Counted from the first letter of the stretch, positions 1 to 6,521 are shown. The stretch is 7,664 nucleotides of DNA from Pseudobutyrivibrio sp. (GCA_017557715.1 JAFYYE010000134.1:1-7664), one strand, 5' to 3'. The notes: generated by a model not told the origin, from the letters alone. Program-made: numbers and translations.

Positions 1-822
1 ATAATGAGCGTTAAGGGTGGTAGATGTTCAGAAAACTGTAAATTCTGTGCCCAGTCCAGCTGCTCAAAAGCGGATATTGATACTTTTGAAGTTAGGGATG
101 CAGACTATGTAGCCGCTGATGCAAGAACTCATTCAGGAAAAGGAATTGCTCACTATTGTCAGGTATCTTCGGGCAGAAGACTTAACAAAGCTGAGGTGGC
201 GCAGATATGTGAAAATGTAAAAAGAATAGTAGCAGAAACTGATATGGCACCTTGCATTTCATTAGGACTGATTGATAAAGAGGATTTATTAGCTTTAAAG
301 GCTGCTGGTGTCCAGCGTGTTCACAACAACATAGAAACAAGCCCAGAATATTTCAAGAAAGTTTGCAGCACACATACAACTGATGAAAAAATAGAATATA
401 TGAAGCTGGTACATGAAGTGGGACTTGAATTATGCAGTGGTGGTATATTTGGAATAGGCGAGACTTGGCCAGATAGAATTGATATGGCCTTCGCTCTTGT
501 AGAGATTCAGCCTGACTCTGTACCTATCAACATGTTAAAGCCTATAAAGGGCACTCCTATGGAGGACAGGGAACGACTAAGCAAGGATGAGGTTCGCCGC
601 ATAATTGCTATCTTTAAATATATTCTTCCTAAAGCATCCATCAGATTTGCAGCAGGAAGAGATTGCCTGGACGACACAGGTATAGCATGTTTCAAGGGTG
701 GAAGTAACGCAACTATTACAGGAAACATGCTTACTGTGAAGGGAATATCTATCGAGGAGGATTTGCAAACAATTGAGGGGCTGGGATACAGTTTGTATCG
801 CAAAGAACCGAAGATATGCTGA
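1..822 (+). CDS. bioB: Biotin synthase, 3' part (5' end outside window)
   Basis: Radical SAM enzyme that inserts sulfur into dethiobiotin in the last step of biotin synthesis. The reading frame is open from base 1, and the first ATG (base 4) lies just before the cluster motif, so the native start is upstream; about 40-50 residues are probably missing. Counting from that ATG, the [4Fe-4S]/SAM motif is C8-x3-C12-x2-C15 (GGRCSENCKFCAQS). Counterparts of the E. coli [2Fe-2S] ligands C97, C128, C188 and R260 are visible as C52 (HYCQVSSG), C84 (APCISLG), C144 (LCSGGIFGIGET) and R214 (IRFAAGRD). VPINMLKPIKGTP and the C-terminal GSNATITG block also match the family. The usual YNHNLDT-type substrate loop reads VHNNIET, a slight divergence. 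No other biotin gene is visible here and no clear terminator follows. The cluster ligands argue for a true BioB rather than a HydE-like relative. Confidence 0.93.
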   Translation: MMSVKGGRCSENCKFCAQSSCSKADIDTFEVRDADYVAADARTHSGKGIAHYCQVSSGRRLNKAEVAQICENVKRIVAETDMAPCISLGLIDKEDLLALKAAGVQRVHNNIETSPEYFKKVCSTHTTDEKIEYMKLVHEVGLELCSGGIFGIGETWPDRIDMAFALVEIQPDSVPINMLKPIKGTPMEDRERLSKDEVRRIIAIFKYILPKASIRFAAGRDCLDDTGIACFKGGSNATITGNMLTVKGISIEEDLQTIEGLGYSLYRKEPKIC

Positions 823-900
823 TAGTAGGTAACCTTGCGATAATAGAAACTTGAGGGGAGCTATAATCTAAATAAATTTATTGCCAAATGTACAATATTG

Positions 901-929
901 TTGATTAAAAATTCTCTATTAGCTATAAT
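901..929 (+). promoter_or_regulatory. Sigma-A promoter of the S41 peptidase gene
   Basis: TTGATT (901-906), a 17-base spacer and a perfect TATAAT (924-929). Transcription would start near 936, giving a very short leader. The AAGGA at 941-945 then serves as ribosome binding site. The AT-rich spacer and ideal spacing make this the most convincing promoter in the window. Confidence 0.75.
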
Positions 930-950
930 TCCATTAACTGAAGGAAAAAA

Positions 951-2270
951 GTGGGATTAAGTATTATGAAGAATAAAACCATTTTAAAAAGATTGCTTAA
1001 GCTGTTAATAGTAATTGCGATATTAGTTTTGGTAGCGTTTTTAGGCTACCAGCTATTTATAAATCCATATCGTGGAACTGCAGAGAATTTTATTGCTTCA
1101 TTGCCAATGGAATCTGAACTTACTGAAAAGCAGGTGCTTGAAGATATTGATTACACCATCGGAAAGCTTAGAGAAAGGCATCCAGCATGGCTGGAGAATA
1201 ATAACAAGAATGTTGCCGCAGTAGAAGATGCTTATGAAGCTGAGAGACAGCAAGTCATTGATGATGGTTTGGATACCTACACCGTTATTGATGAATGGAG
1301 AATCATAGGTAGAATAATGCATCAGCTGTATGATGGACATTCAAGAATTTCTTACATGGATGAGGATGCATATTATATTGAGGATTTCACCCAGTTAAAG
1401 GAGCTTGGACTGCCAGCGGAAATAAATGGTATTCCAACAGAGAAGATTGTAGATGATTATTTAGAAATCTTTCAGTACGAACGTGAAGAGTATGCCAGAG
1501 CATGCGTTGGTTATTTTATAGAAAACGAATCATGTCTTGAATGGGTAGGTGTGGACACCTCTGATGGAGTACGATTTACCTACGATACAGAAGATGGTAA
1601 AAAGGATTACCATTATTCATTTGTGACATATGAACAGGTGAAAGGTGCTGAAGAAGAGGATGATGAGTGGGTCAGCTATGAAATAGATGAGCCAAATAAC
1701 ACTGCTATATTTACTCTGGAAGAATGCAACTACAATGATTATTATGAGAGCACTCTAGAGAACTTCTTTAATCAGGTTAATGAGAAGGAAATCGGAAATA
1801 TAATTGTTGATTTACGTGGTAACGGGGGTGGTAATTCCTATGTAGCAGATGCATTTTTACAGTATCTAGATATAGATGGTTATGACAGCTGGAGTAGTGA
1901 TGTGAGATACGGGAATTTTCTCATCCATAATGAACCTTACCATGTAGATATTCAGAACAAAGAAAATGCCTTTTCGGGAAATATATATGTGCTCACAGAC
2001 GTTTATACCTATAGTTCTGCCATGGATTTTACAATGCTGATTTCGGACAATCATCTAGGAACTGTTATTGGTGAGGCATCTGGAAATCTTCCAGATGCCT
2101 ACGGAGATATTCTGAGATTTTCTTTGCCAAATTCTAAGCTGGGCCTGACAATCTCTTATAAAAATTGGCATAGAATAGATCAAAGCAAAAAAGGAGAGCC
2201 AATTGAGCCAGACTACGTCTGTGACCCAAAGGAGGCGCTCAGTAAAGCAAAACAATTGATTAGTGACTAA
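951..2270 (+). CDS. Membrane-anchored S41-family (C-terminal processing protease-like) peptidase
   Basis: Probable extracytoplasmic serine peptidase of family S41. Residues about 7-18 are basic and 19-36 form one hydrophobic segment, so the protein is likely an N-terminally anchored membrane protein with its catalytic part outside. No lipobox cysteine is seen. Family signs are DGHS (128-131), the core strand and loop DLRGNGGGN (287-295), a nucleophile region TYSSAMDF (353-360; the Ser just before Ala, S356, is the likeliest nucleophile), GEASGN (374-379) and the closing GEPIEPDYV (415-423). I see no clear PDZ domain; the 140-280 region is acidic and poorly recognisable. The start is uncertain: GTG at 951 is 5 bases after AAGGA, while ATG at 966 has a more typical N-terminus (MKNKTILKR) but no good ribosome site. 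It stands alone behind its own promoter. Its 3' end overlaps the convergent PAS gene by 11 bp. Substrate unknown. Confidence 0.85.
   Translation: MGLSIMKNKTILKRLLKLLIVIAILVLVAFLGYQLFINPYRGTAENFIASLPMESELTEKQVLEDIDYTIGKLRERHPAWLENNNKNVAAVEDAYEAERQQVIDDGLDTYTVIDEWRIIGRIMHQLYDGHSRISYMDEDAYYIEDFTQLKELGLPAEINGIPTEKIVDDYLEIFQYEREEYARACVGYFIENESCLEWVGVDTSDGVRFTYDTEDGKKDYHYSFVTYEQVKGAEEEDDEWVSYEIDEPNNTAIFTLEECNYNDYYESTLENFFNQVNEKEIGNIIVDLRGNGGGNSYVADAFLQYLDIDGYDSWSSDVRYGNFLIHNEPYHVDIQNKENAFSGNIYVLTDVYTYSSAMDFTMLISDNHLGTVIGEASGNLPDAYGDILRFSLPNSKLGLTISYKNWHRIDQSKKGEPIEPDYVCDPKEALSKAKQLISD
2074..2100. repeat. Perfect intragenic inverted repeat (12-bp arms, 3-base loop)
   Basis: AGGCATCTGGAA at 2074-2085 and its exact reverse complement at 2089-2100 are separated by ATC. 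It lies inside the peptidase gene, over the codons for the conserved GEASGN segment and the following LPDA. Neither strand has a T-run after it, so it is not a textbook intrinsic terminator. It lies about 160 bases downstream of the stop of the minus-strand PAS gene and could form a hairpin in that transcript's 3' tail. Confidence 0.8.
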
Positions 2271-2571
2271 AATGTTTCTCAGCAAAGCCCATAGGCTCAA
2301 ATTTTGGAGGATGGCAGGTATAAACTTCTCTATCAAGGGCTGTAAGAGGGCGCTTGAAAAGCTTAATATCATCGCCATCGTTAAAGTATTTATTTACATC
2401 ATTCTCATCAACAAATGTAAGCTCGATAGGGATGGTGTTTAGCATTGCATCTATCTGCCTGAGAGCGAGATATTGTTCATCAGCTCCATCCTGTCTTTTC
2501 AAGGGCGCAGCCTTCACATTTGAACCAATTCCCATTCCCACATTCTCAGCTTTATCAATTCTCTTTTCCAT
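2260..2571 (-). CDS. Short PAS-domain (PAS_10/DUF438-type) protein, apparently shortened
   Basis: A 103-residue protein. Residues 35-93 match the first half of the small PAS domains found alone or at the end of DUF438 proteins in Clostridia: LRQIDAMLNTIPIELTFVDE, then YFNDG, LFKRP and REVYTCHPPK (82-90). In that family the CHPPK motif is normally followed by another helix and several strands completing the PAS fold. Here only 13 residues follow (FEPMGFAEKHFSH). The final GFAEKHF resembles, from memory, the native C-terminal end of such proteins, so an in-frame internal deletion between two Met-containing segments is possible. The start ATG (complement of 2569-2571) has an AAGGAAG ribosome site 6-7 bases before it. 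It overlaps the upstream Crp/Fnr gene by 17 bp, so the two are surely cotranscribed. The residues before 35 are of unknown type. Ligand unknown; whether the shortened domain folds is doubtful. Confidence 0.7.
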   Translation of the reverse strand: MEKRIDKAENVGMGIGSNVKAAPLKRQDGADEQYLALRQIDAMLNTIPIELTFVDENDVNKYFNDGDDIKLFKRPLTALDREVYTCHPPKFEPMGFAEKHFSH

Positions 2572-3244
2572 AATTTGCTTCCTTTACGATAAATGTATCC
2601 TTATCAAAATCTATAATTCCATCATCCCTCATTTTTGAGAGCTCTCGTATCATTGCGCTACGATTTACAGATAAATATTCTGCAAGAGCTACTCTTGAAA
2701 GAGGGGAGTTAACATATTTTGAGTTCTGCTCCTGTGCCAGCTGTGAAATATAAGCTAAAAGCTTTTCACGGATGCTTCCCTTTGATAGAACTTCTATCTT
2801 ATTAAGGAACTTTTGATTTTTTGTCCCCAATAGGTGAAACAGATTTGTAGCAATTTGAGCATGAAATCCGCAGGCATTGGGGCACGAATGAATTATGTTA
2901 GAGGCTGCAAGGAATAAGACTTTTGTATTCTCTGCAGCTTTAAATATCACCGATGAAGAAACGTCTTTTTGAACAGCAAAGCTTTCTCCAAACAATTCGC
3001 CAGGACCAAAGAAGGTAAATAGAGTGTTATTACCCCAAATATCATTCTTTATCATATGAACACTTCCATATAGAACGACACCTACATAGGGAATATGGTC
3101 TGTTTCCATATAGATGGTCTGTCCCTTCTTGAACTCCTTTTTGAAAGATCGGATGCAGACTAGTAATTTATCCAAATCCTTTTCCTGAATGTTTTCAAAA
3201 AGAGCAACGCCTTTGTAACTAATTTCATTATTCATAGCATGCAC
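2555..3244 (-). CDS. Crp/Fnr-family transcriptional regulator
   Basis: A 229-residue DNA-binding regulator with the usual Crp/Fnr architecture and length. An effector beta-roll (about 15-120) contains KGQTIYMETD and FFGPGELFGES; a dimerisation helix spans about 126-150; a winged helix-turn-helix spans about 183-220, with the recognition part LAEYLSVNRSAMIRELSKM. It has Cys30 and a CPNAC motif (121-125) at the end of the beta-roll. The N-terminal four-Cys cluster of FNR is absent. The cAMP-contact arginine pattern is not evident, so the effector is probably not cAMP. Clostridial relatives of this type include HcpR-like regulators of nitrosative and redox stress genes, but I cannot assign it to them. 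Two starts are possible: ATG at 3244 (3 bases after AGGTAGG) or ATG at 3235 (12 bases after). The downstream PAS gene overlaps by 17 bp. Its promoter contains a palindrome, which suggests autoregulation. Confidence 0.9.
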   Translation of the reverse strand: MHAMNNEISYKGVALFENIQEKDLDKLLVCIRSFKKEFKKGQTIYMETDHIPYVGVVLYGSVHMIKNDIWGNNTLFTFFGPGELFGESFAVQKDVSSSVIFKAAENTKVLFLAASNIIHSCPNACGFHAQIATNLFHLLGTKNQKFLNKIEVLSKGSIREKLLAYISQLAQEQNSKYVNSPLSRVALAEYLSVNRSAMIRELSKMRDDGIIDFDKDTFIVKEANYGKEN

Positions 3245-3267
3245 CTACCTATCCATATACTATCTAA

Positions 3268-3297
3268 ATAATACGATGAGAAGAGTTGCATTTGCAA
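3268..3297 (-). promoter_or_regulatory. Probable promoter of the Crp/Fnr-PAS operon
   Basis: Read on the minus strand: TTGCAA (3297 to 3292), an 18-base spacer and TATTAT (3273 to 3268). The -10 matches five of six consensus bases and the -35 four of six. Transcription would start about 15-20 bases before the regulator's start codon. The -35 hexamer lies inside the 16-bp palindrome, so a bound dimer should block it. Confidence 0.5.
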
Positions 3298-3299
3298 CT
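3284..3299. promoter_or_regulatory. Perfect 16-bp palindrome, candidate Crp/Fnr operator
   Basis: AGTTGCA, TT, TGCAACT: two 7-bp arms with a 2-base centre, located between the divergent Crp/Fnr gene and the FLGPIH gene. Crp/Fnr dimers bind short two-fold symmetric sites, so this is the obvious candidate operator. It differs from the classical TGTGA-N6-TCACA and TTGAT-N4-ATCAA sites. It overlaps the predicted -35 of the regulator. Confidence 0.55.
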
Positions 3300-3319
3300 A
3301 TTTGCGATTGAATTATGGT
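3292..3319 (+). promoter_or_regulatory. Weak possible promoter of the FLGPIH gene
   Basis: TTGCAA (3292-3297), a 16-base spacer and TATGGT (3314-3319), each four of six against consensus. TTGCAA is its own reverse complement, so the same hexamer could act as -35 in both directions. A weak promoter next to an activator site is plausible but unproven. Confidence 0.3.
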
Positions 3320-3368
3320 TTAAAGTGCTGTCCAAGAACGAAAACAAGTTTCAAAGGAGTCAAAAAAG

Positions 3369-3959
3369 ATGAGCGTATTTTTAGGACCTATTCATTCACT
3401 TATGTACAACAGAATCATAACCATGCAGCAGGTTATTAATTCTCTTGCTGCATTATCAAAGGCCGAAGGCTGGAATGCAAACGTGGATAATTATGTTATC
3501 CAAGAGTTTCCGCCAATAGAAGAGGTCGTAGATTTAAGTAATATCCATGCATCCTTGTTTGGCATGGTTGATGGAGCAGAAAAGAGATTTGCAGGTATTG
3601 TAGCAGCTATTGCAAAAGAGAACAGTGAGAGATTAGAAAAGATAGAAGCTACTGTTAAATCTGTAGGCGAATCCATGAAAATTGAAGGTGTAAAAAGCCC
3701 AGAGGAAGCATGCGCTAGTCTACAGGAAATCTTGCTAGATGGTATGCCTTGCGATAGAGCCTCTATGGTAAATCAATACTCTGATGGAAGCTATGAAATC
3801 ATAAGAACCATGGATCTTCATTCTGGTTACTTTGAGGAAGCAGGCCTTGATGGGGATTTATACTACCAGTTGTTAAAGGCATTTGTTACAGGATTATTTG
3901 CGGAATCGAAGATTAAAATTTCTGGTGATGCCATGCATACTATTGCAATTGAAATGTAG
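3369..3959 (+). CDS. Conserved hypothetical protein with N-terminal FLGPIH motif
   Basis: A 196-residue soluble protein without signal peptide or membrane segment. AAAGGAGT (3353-3360) lies a good distance before the ATG. I do not know a named function. I recall similar clostridial proteins that begin with FLGPIH and carry an LLDGMPCDR segment, but cannot verify this here. Visible features: SVFLGPIHSLMYN at the N-terminus (H9), DLSNIHASLF (H60), a charged, probably helical stretch at 70-105, LLDGMPCDR (122-130, C128), and DLHSGYFEEAGLDGDLYY (149-166, H151). These spaced His/Cys residues could bind a metal or cofactor, which is speculation. It is divergent from the Crp/Fnr regulator across a palindromic promoter region, so it is a likely regulon member. 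No terminator is obvious after it. Confidence 0.75.
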   Translation: MSVFLGPIHSLMYNRIITMQQVINSLAALSKAEGWNANVDNYVIQEFPPIEEVVDLSNIHASLFGMVDGAEKRFAGIVAAIAKENSERLEKIEATVKSVGESMKIEGVKSPEEACASLQEILLDGMPCDRASMVNQYSDGSYEIIRTMDLHSGYFEEAGLDGDLYYQLLKAFVTGLFAESKIKISGDAMHTIAIEM

Positions 3960-3983
3960 AACAATGATATCTATAGGGATACT

Positions 3984-4014
3984 TTGCAGATTTTTCATAT
4001 AAGTCCTGTATAAT
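3984..4014 (+). promoter_or_regulatory. Possible promoter of the psiE-like gene
   Basis: A perfect TATAAT at 4009-4014 directly preceded by TG, with TTGCAG at 3984-3989. The spacer is 19 bases, longer than ideal, so the -10 carries most of the weight. Transcription would begin near 4021, leaving a leader of about 45 bases before the psiE-like start codon. Confidence 0.45.
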
Positions 4015-4064
4015 TCATAGCATGAGTTCGTATGTATTAGATTGTTAATCGAGGACTGAACAGT

Positions 4065-4466
4065 ATGGAAGAAAAGAAAAAGAAATTTAACCGAACCATT
4101 ATTAAGCTGCCGAATATTCTTGAAAAGCTGGTGGCAGCGATACTGCTGGTTGGTATAATATACGGTGGCTATCGCCTGATTGTTGATGCCTTTGCATTCA
4201 CTTCACCAGATACAGATGCACTGGCTTATATGGAAACACTTTTGGTATCTGCCTTCAGCGTTATTATTGTAATTGAGTTTGTTAGAATGCTTGTTAAGCA
4301 CTCTATGAATACAATCATCGAAGTATTAATATTTGCAATAGCAAGAGGAATAGTTGCCGGTCATGAAGAGTCTCTAAGTATGCTTATTAGAGTCTTAGCT
4401 ATAGCATTATTGTTATTCTGTAGAAAGTATCTATTCAAAGAATTTGATTTTGAAGAAGAGGATTAA
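4065..4466 (+). CDS. PsiE-family small membrane protein
   Basis: A 133-residue integral membrane protein of the PsiE family (PF06146, named after the E. coli phosphate-starvation-inducible protein, whose biochemical role is unknown). A basic N-terminus (MEEKKKKFNR) is followed by about four hydrophobic segments near 20-42, 57-78, 83-98 and 104-124, then an acidic tail (FDFEEED). The best family marks are EFVRMLVKHS (71-80) and EVLIFAIARGIV (86-97). The positive N-terminus and the length fit the family. A GAGGA ribosome site (4051-4055) lies 9 bases before the ATG. A hairpin terminator follows within 7 bases of the stop codon, so this may be a single-gene unit. I saw no Pho box, so phosphate control should not be assumed. 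Confidence 0.8.
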   Translation: MEEKKKKFNRTIIKLPNILEKLVAAILLVGIIYGGYRLIVDAFAFTSPDTDALAYMETLLVSAFSVIIVIEFVRMLVKHSMNTIIEVLIFAIARGIVAGHEESLSMLIRVLAIALLLFCRKYLFKEFDFEEED

Positions 4467-4472
4467 TATCAC

Positions 4473-4499
4473 GCCCTGAGAAAATCTCAGGGCTATTTT
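4473..4499 (+). terminator. Hairpin terminator or attenuator between psiE-like and CmpB-like genes
   Basis: A perfect 9-bp stem, GCCCTGAGA (4473-4481) with TCTCAGGGC (4485-4493), AAA loop, then TATTTT. The U-tract is short and interrupted, so read-through is likely. The next ribosome site (AGGAGG, 4510-4515) follows closely. The only promoter-like match for the next gene is weak (TTGATT at 4444-4449 with TATCAC at 4467-4472). Confidence 0.75.
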
Positions 4500-4520
4500 C
4501 AGTTCTGCCAGGAGGAGCAT

Positions 4521-5483
4521 ATGGAGTTTTTCATAAATCTGATATTGGTATTCTTTACATTTTCATTTGTGGGTTGGTGCATTGAGGTAACCCTGAAATA
4601 TCGACAGTTTGGTCGATTTATAAACCGAGGTTTTCTCATTGGTCCATGGCTTCCAATTTATGGTGCCGGAGCATCGCTTATAACGCTCACAGTAGCTGGG
4701 CTTACTCCTGTGGAGAGAGGTATAGGAACCACCTTTGCGATATCTTTGATTGTATGTGGTTTGATTGAATATCTCGCTAGCTACTTTATGGAAATGCGAT
4801 TTCATGCCAGATGGTGGGATTACAGTCAAAAGCCAATGAACTTAAATGGACGAGTGTGGATTGGAAATCTGATTTTATTTGGATTGGGTGGAGTTGCAAT
4901 TATTCATATCGTAAATCCGGTTTTATATGGCCTTTTTGAGCAACTAAACCTATTTAGCAAAGAAATAATTGCTGGTTGCCTTTCTGCTATTTTTATTGCT
5001 GATTACAGTGTTTCTCATTTTGTATTAAAGCTTGTAAAGATTGGAGTTGAATCCAGTGAAGCAGATAATACAGAAGCCATAAGCAAGGATGTGCGCTTTT
5101 TACTCAGTAATAGATCAATCTTTTACCGTCGATTTGCCGATGCATATCCTGACGTAATTTATCGTACTGAAAAAGTCAAAGCCAGAATGGAAGAAATACG
5201 TTTGGAGACTGAGAAGTTCCGAATTGAGGCTGAAAAACGTATAGACGAATTAAACCAACAGTATGAAAAGAACAAAGCTGAGTGGGATGCGAGCATTAAA
5301 GCTGGCAGAGAGCAACTCAGGGAAAACTTAGAACCAACCAGTTTTATAAAAAACAACCTAATAGAAAAGCAAAATCAGCTTATAGAATTGCTGTATGACG
5401 AGAGTACAGCACCTGTTCCTGCAAAAGCGCTGATGGATGAAATTGAACACGAGCGGTTAAGACTTGAGAAAAGAAGCTGGTAA
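4521..5483 (+). CDS. CmpB-like putative ABC-transporter permease (PF06541) with coiled-coil tail
   Basis: A 320-residue membrane protein. The N-terminal half (1-172) has about five hydrophobic segments and the marks of PF06541 (called putative ABC-transporter type IV): GWCIEV (18-23), RGFLIGPWLPIYGAGA (36-51), LIEYLASYFMEMRFHARWWD (81-100) and NLNGRVWIGNLILFGLGG (107-124). No ATPase gene is adjacent, so a transport role is doubtful. The C-terminal half is cytoplasmic by the charge pattern and includes a long, charged, probably coiled-coil helix at about 214-270, rich in Glu, Lys and Arg. A perfect AGGAGG (4510-4515) lies 5 bases before the ATG. The gene is followed after 15 bases by the DUF2974 hydrolase gene, with its own GGAGG, so the two are probably cotranscribed. 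The coiled coil could be a docking site for a soluble partner, possibly that hydrolase. Confidence 0.8.
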   Translation: MEFFINLILVFFTFSFVGWCIEVTLKYRQFGRFINRGFLIGPWLPIYGAGASLITLTVAGLTPVERGIGTTFAISLIVCGLIEYLASYFMEMRFHARWWDYSQKPMNLNGRVWIGNLILFGLGGVAIIHIVNPVLYGLFEQLNLFSKEIIAGCLSAIFIADYSVSHFVLKLVKIGVESSEADNTEAISKDVRFLLSNRSIFYRRFADAYPDVIYRTEKVKARMEEIRLETEKFRIEAEKRIDELNQQYEKNKAEWDASIKAGREQLRENLEPTSFIKNNLIEKQNQLIELLYDESTAPVPAKALMDEIEHERLRLEKRSW

Positions 5484-5498
5484 ATTGGAGGATAAACT

Positions 5499-6521
5499 AT
5501 GGGGACAATCAAGGACTATATAAATTGGCGTGGAGATTTGGAGTTTTGGCAGGATGGTTTCAATGTAGTAGATAATCTTGTACTATCTTGTGTTTCTTAT
5601 GTTGAAATGGATAGTATTTTTGATGGTGATGCTCCAAAAGTCCTGAGTATAAAAGAAGTAAGCGATATCTATTTTGAGAAGATTTATGATGAGGATAGCT
5701 TTCGAGATGGCTCAATTCTCAAGGATTCTCCAATTACATTAAAAGCAATTTCTCAAACGAATCGCTATAAAGATGTGAGAATTAGAAATTATGTTAATCT
5801 GATTGATACCTCCCGTACTCTTCAGTTCGCAGCTATGGAATTTTTGCTTCCTGATGGCACAAGCTATATCTGTTTTAGAGGTACAGACGATACGGTAGTA
5901 GGTTGGAAGGAAGATTTCATGCTGGCAATCAAGGAAACAGAGGCTGAGAAGGAGGCTGTAGAATACATTAATCGTATAGCGAAAGACAATGATAGATTAC
6001 TTCGTGTTGGTGGACATTCCAAAGGTGGACATCTTTCAGTTTTTGCCGCTGCTAAGTGTAATAAAGACATTCAGCAAAGAATACTTACTGTTTATAGTAA
6101 TGATGGCCCAGGATTTATGGATAAAGTAGCATCCAGCAAAACTATTAAGGATATACTTCCAAAGCTTATAAGTATTGTGCCTGAGGAAACTATTGTGGGG
6201 CTTCTTATGACACCAGTATGTGAGCCTATAGTGGTTAAAAGCAATGCAGTTGCTGTTTTACAGCACAATATTGCTACATGGTGTGTGGAAGGAAAGACAC
6301 TTGTTACAGTAGAAAATATTTCAAAGGCAGCTGTTATGGCTGATAAATGGATAAAGGATAGTATTGCAAAGATGACAGAAGATGAGATGGATAATTTTGT
6401 GGAAGAACTATTCTCGATATTCGAAGCAGCAGGAGCATTGACTCTCACAGATTTCAAGAAGGGCGGTTTGAAATCATTAAAGGCGATTTCGCAGACGGTA
6501 AAAGCTAGTAAAAAGAAATAA
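5499..6521 (+). CDS. DUF2974 (Mbeg1-like) alpha/beta-hydrolase
   Basis: A 340-residue, lipase-like serine hydrolase of family DUF2974 (PF11187). The nucleophile elbow is GGHSKGGHLSVFAA (171-184) with S174. FRGTDD (126-131), just before, fits the strand and oxyanion loop of lipase-like folds. SNDGPGF (200-206) and QHNIATW (255-261) are typical of the family and offer D202 and H256 as acid and base candidates. There is no signal peptide or clear membrane span, so it is probably cytoplasmic. The C-terminus is basic (KASKKK). GGAGG lies 7 bases before the ATG, 15 bases after the CmpB-like gene. Substrate unknown; lipid or ester hydrolysis is inferred from the fold only. Confidence 0.85.
   Translation: MGTIKDYINWRGDLEFWQDGFNVVDNLVLSCVSYVEMDSIFDGDAPKVLSIKEVSDIYFEKIYDEDSFRDGSILKDSPITLKAISQTNRYKDVRIRNYVNLIDTSRTLQFAAMEFLLPDGTSYICFRGTDDTVVGWKEDFMLAIKETEAEKEAVEYINRIAKDNDRLLRVGGHSKGGHLSVFAAAKCNKDIQQRILTVYSNDGPGFMDKVASSKTIKDILPKLISIVPEETIVGLLMTPVCEPIVVKSNAVAVLQHNIATWCVEGKTLVTVENISKAAVMADKWIKDSIAKMTEDEMDNFVEELFSIFEAAGALTLTDFKKGGLKSLKAISQTVKASKKK

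Noticed and set aside
4..822. ATG at base 4 as the true start of bioB
   Set aside because: It lies immediately before the radical SAM cysteines; family members have tens of residues before this point and the frame is open to the window edge.
862..867. A second TATAAT upstream of the peptidase gene
   Set aside because: No -35 at a workable distance (nearest TTGCGA is 21 bases away), and the 901-929 promoter explains the gene.
2055..2378. Minus-strand 107-residue open frame under the peptidase and PAS genes
   Set aside because: It lies in another frame than the PAS gene and does not supply the missing PAS half; it is hydrophobic only by frame effect.
2354..2638. Plus-strand 94-residue open frame opposite the PAS and Crp/Fnr genes
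   Set aside because: It is antisense to two well-supported genes, has no ribosome site of note and resembles no protein; a shadow frame.
6092..6457. Minus-strand 121-residue open frame inside the DUF2974 gene
   Set aside because: Ser/Thr-rich antisense translation of a clear gene with no start signals.
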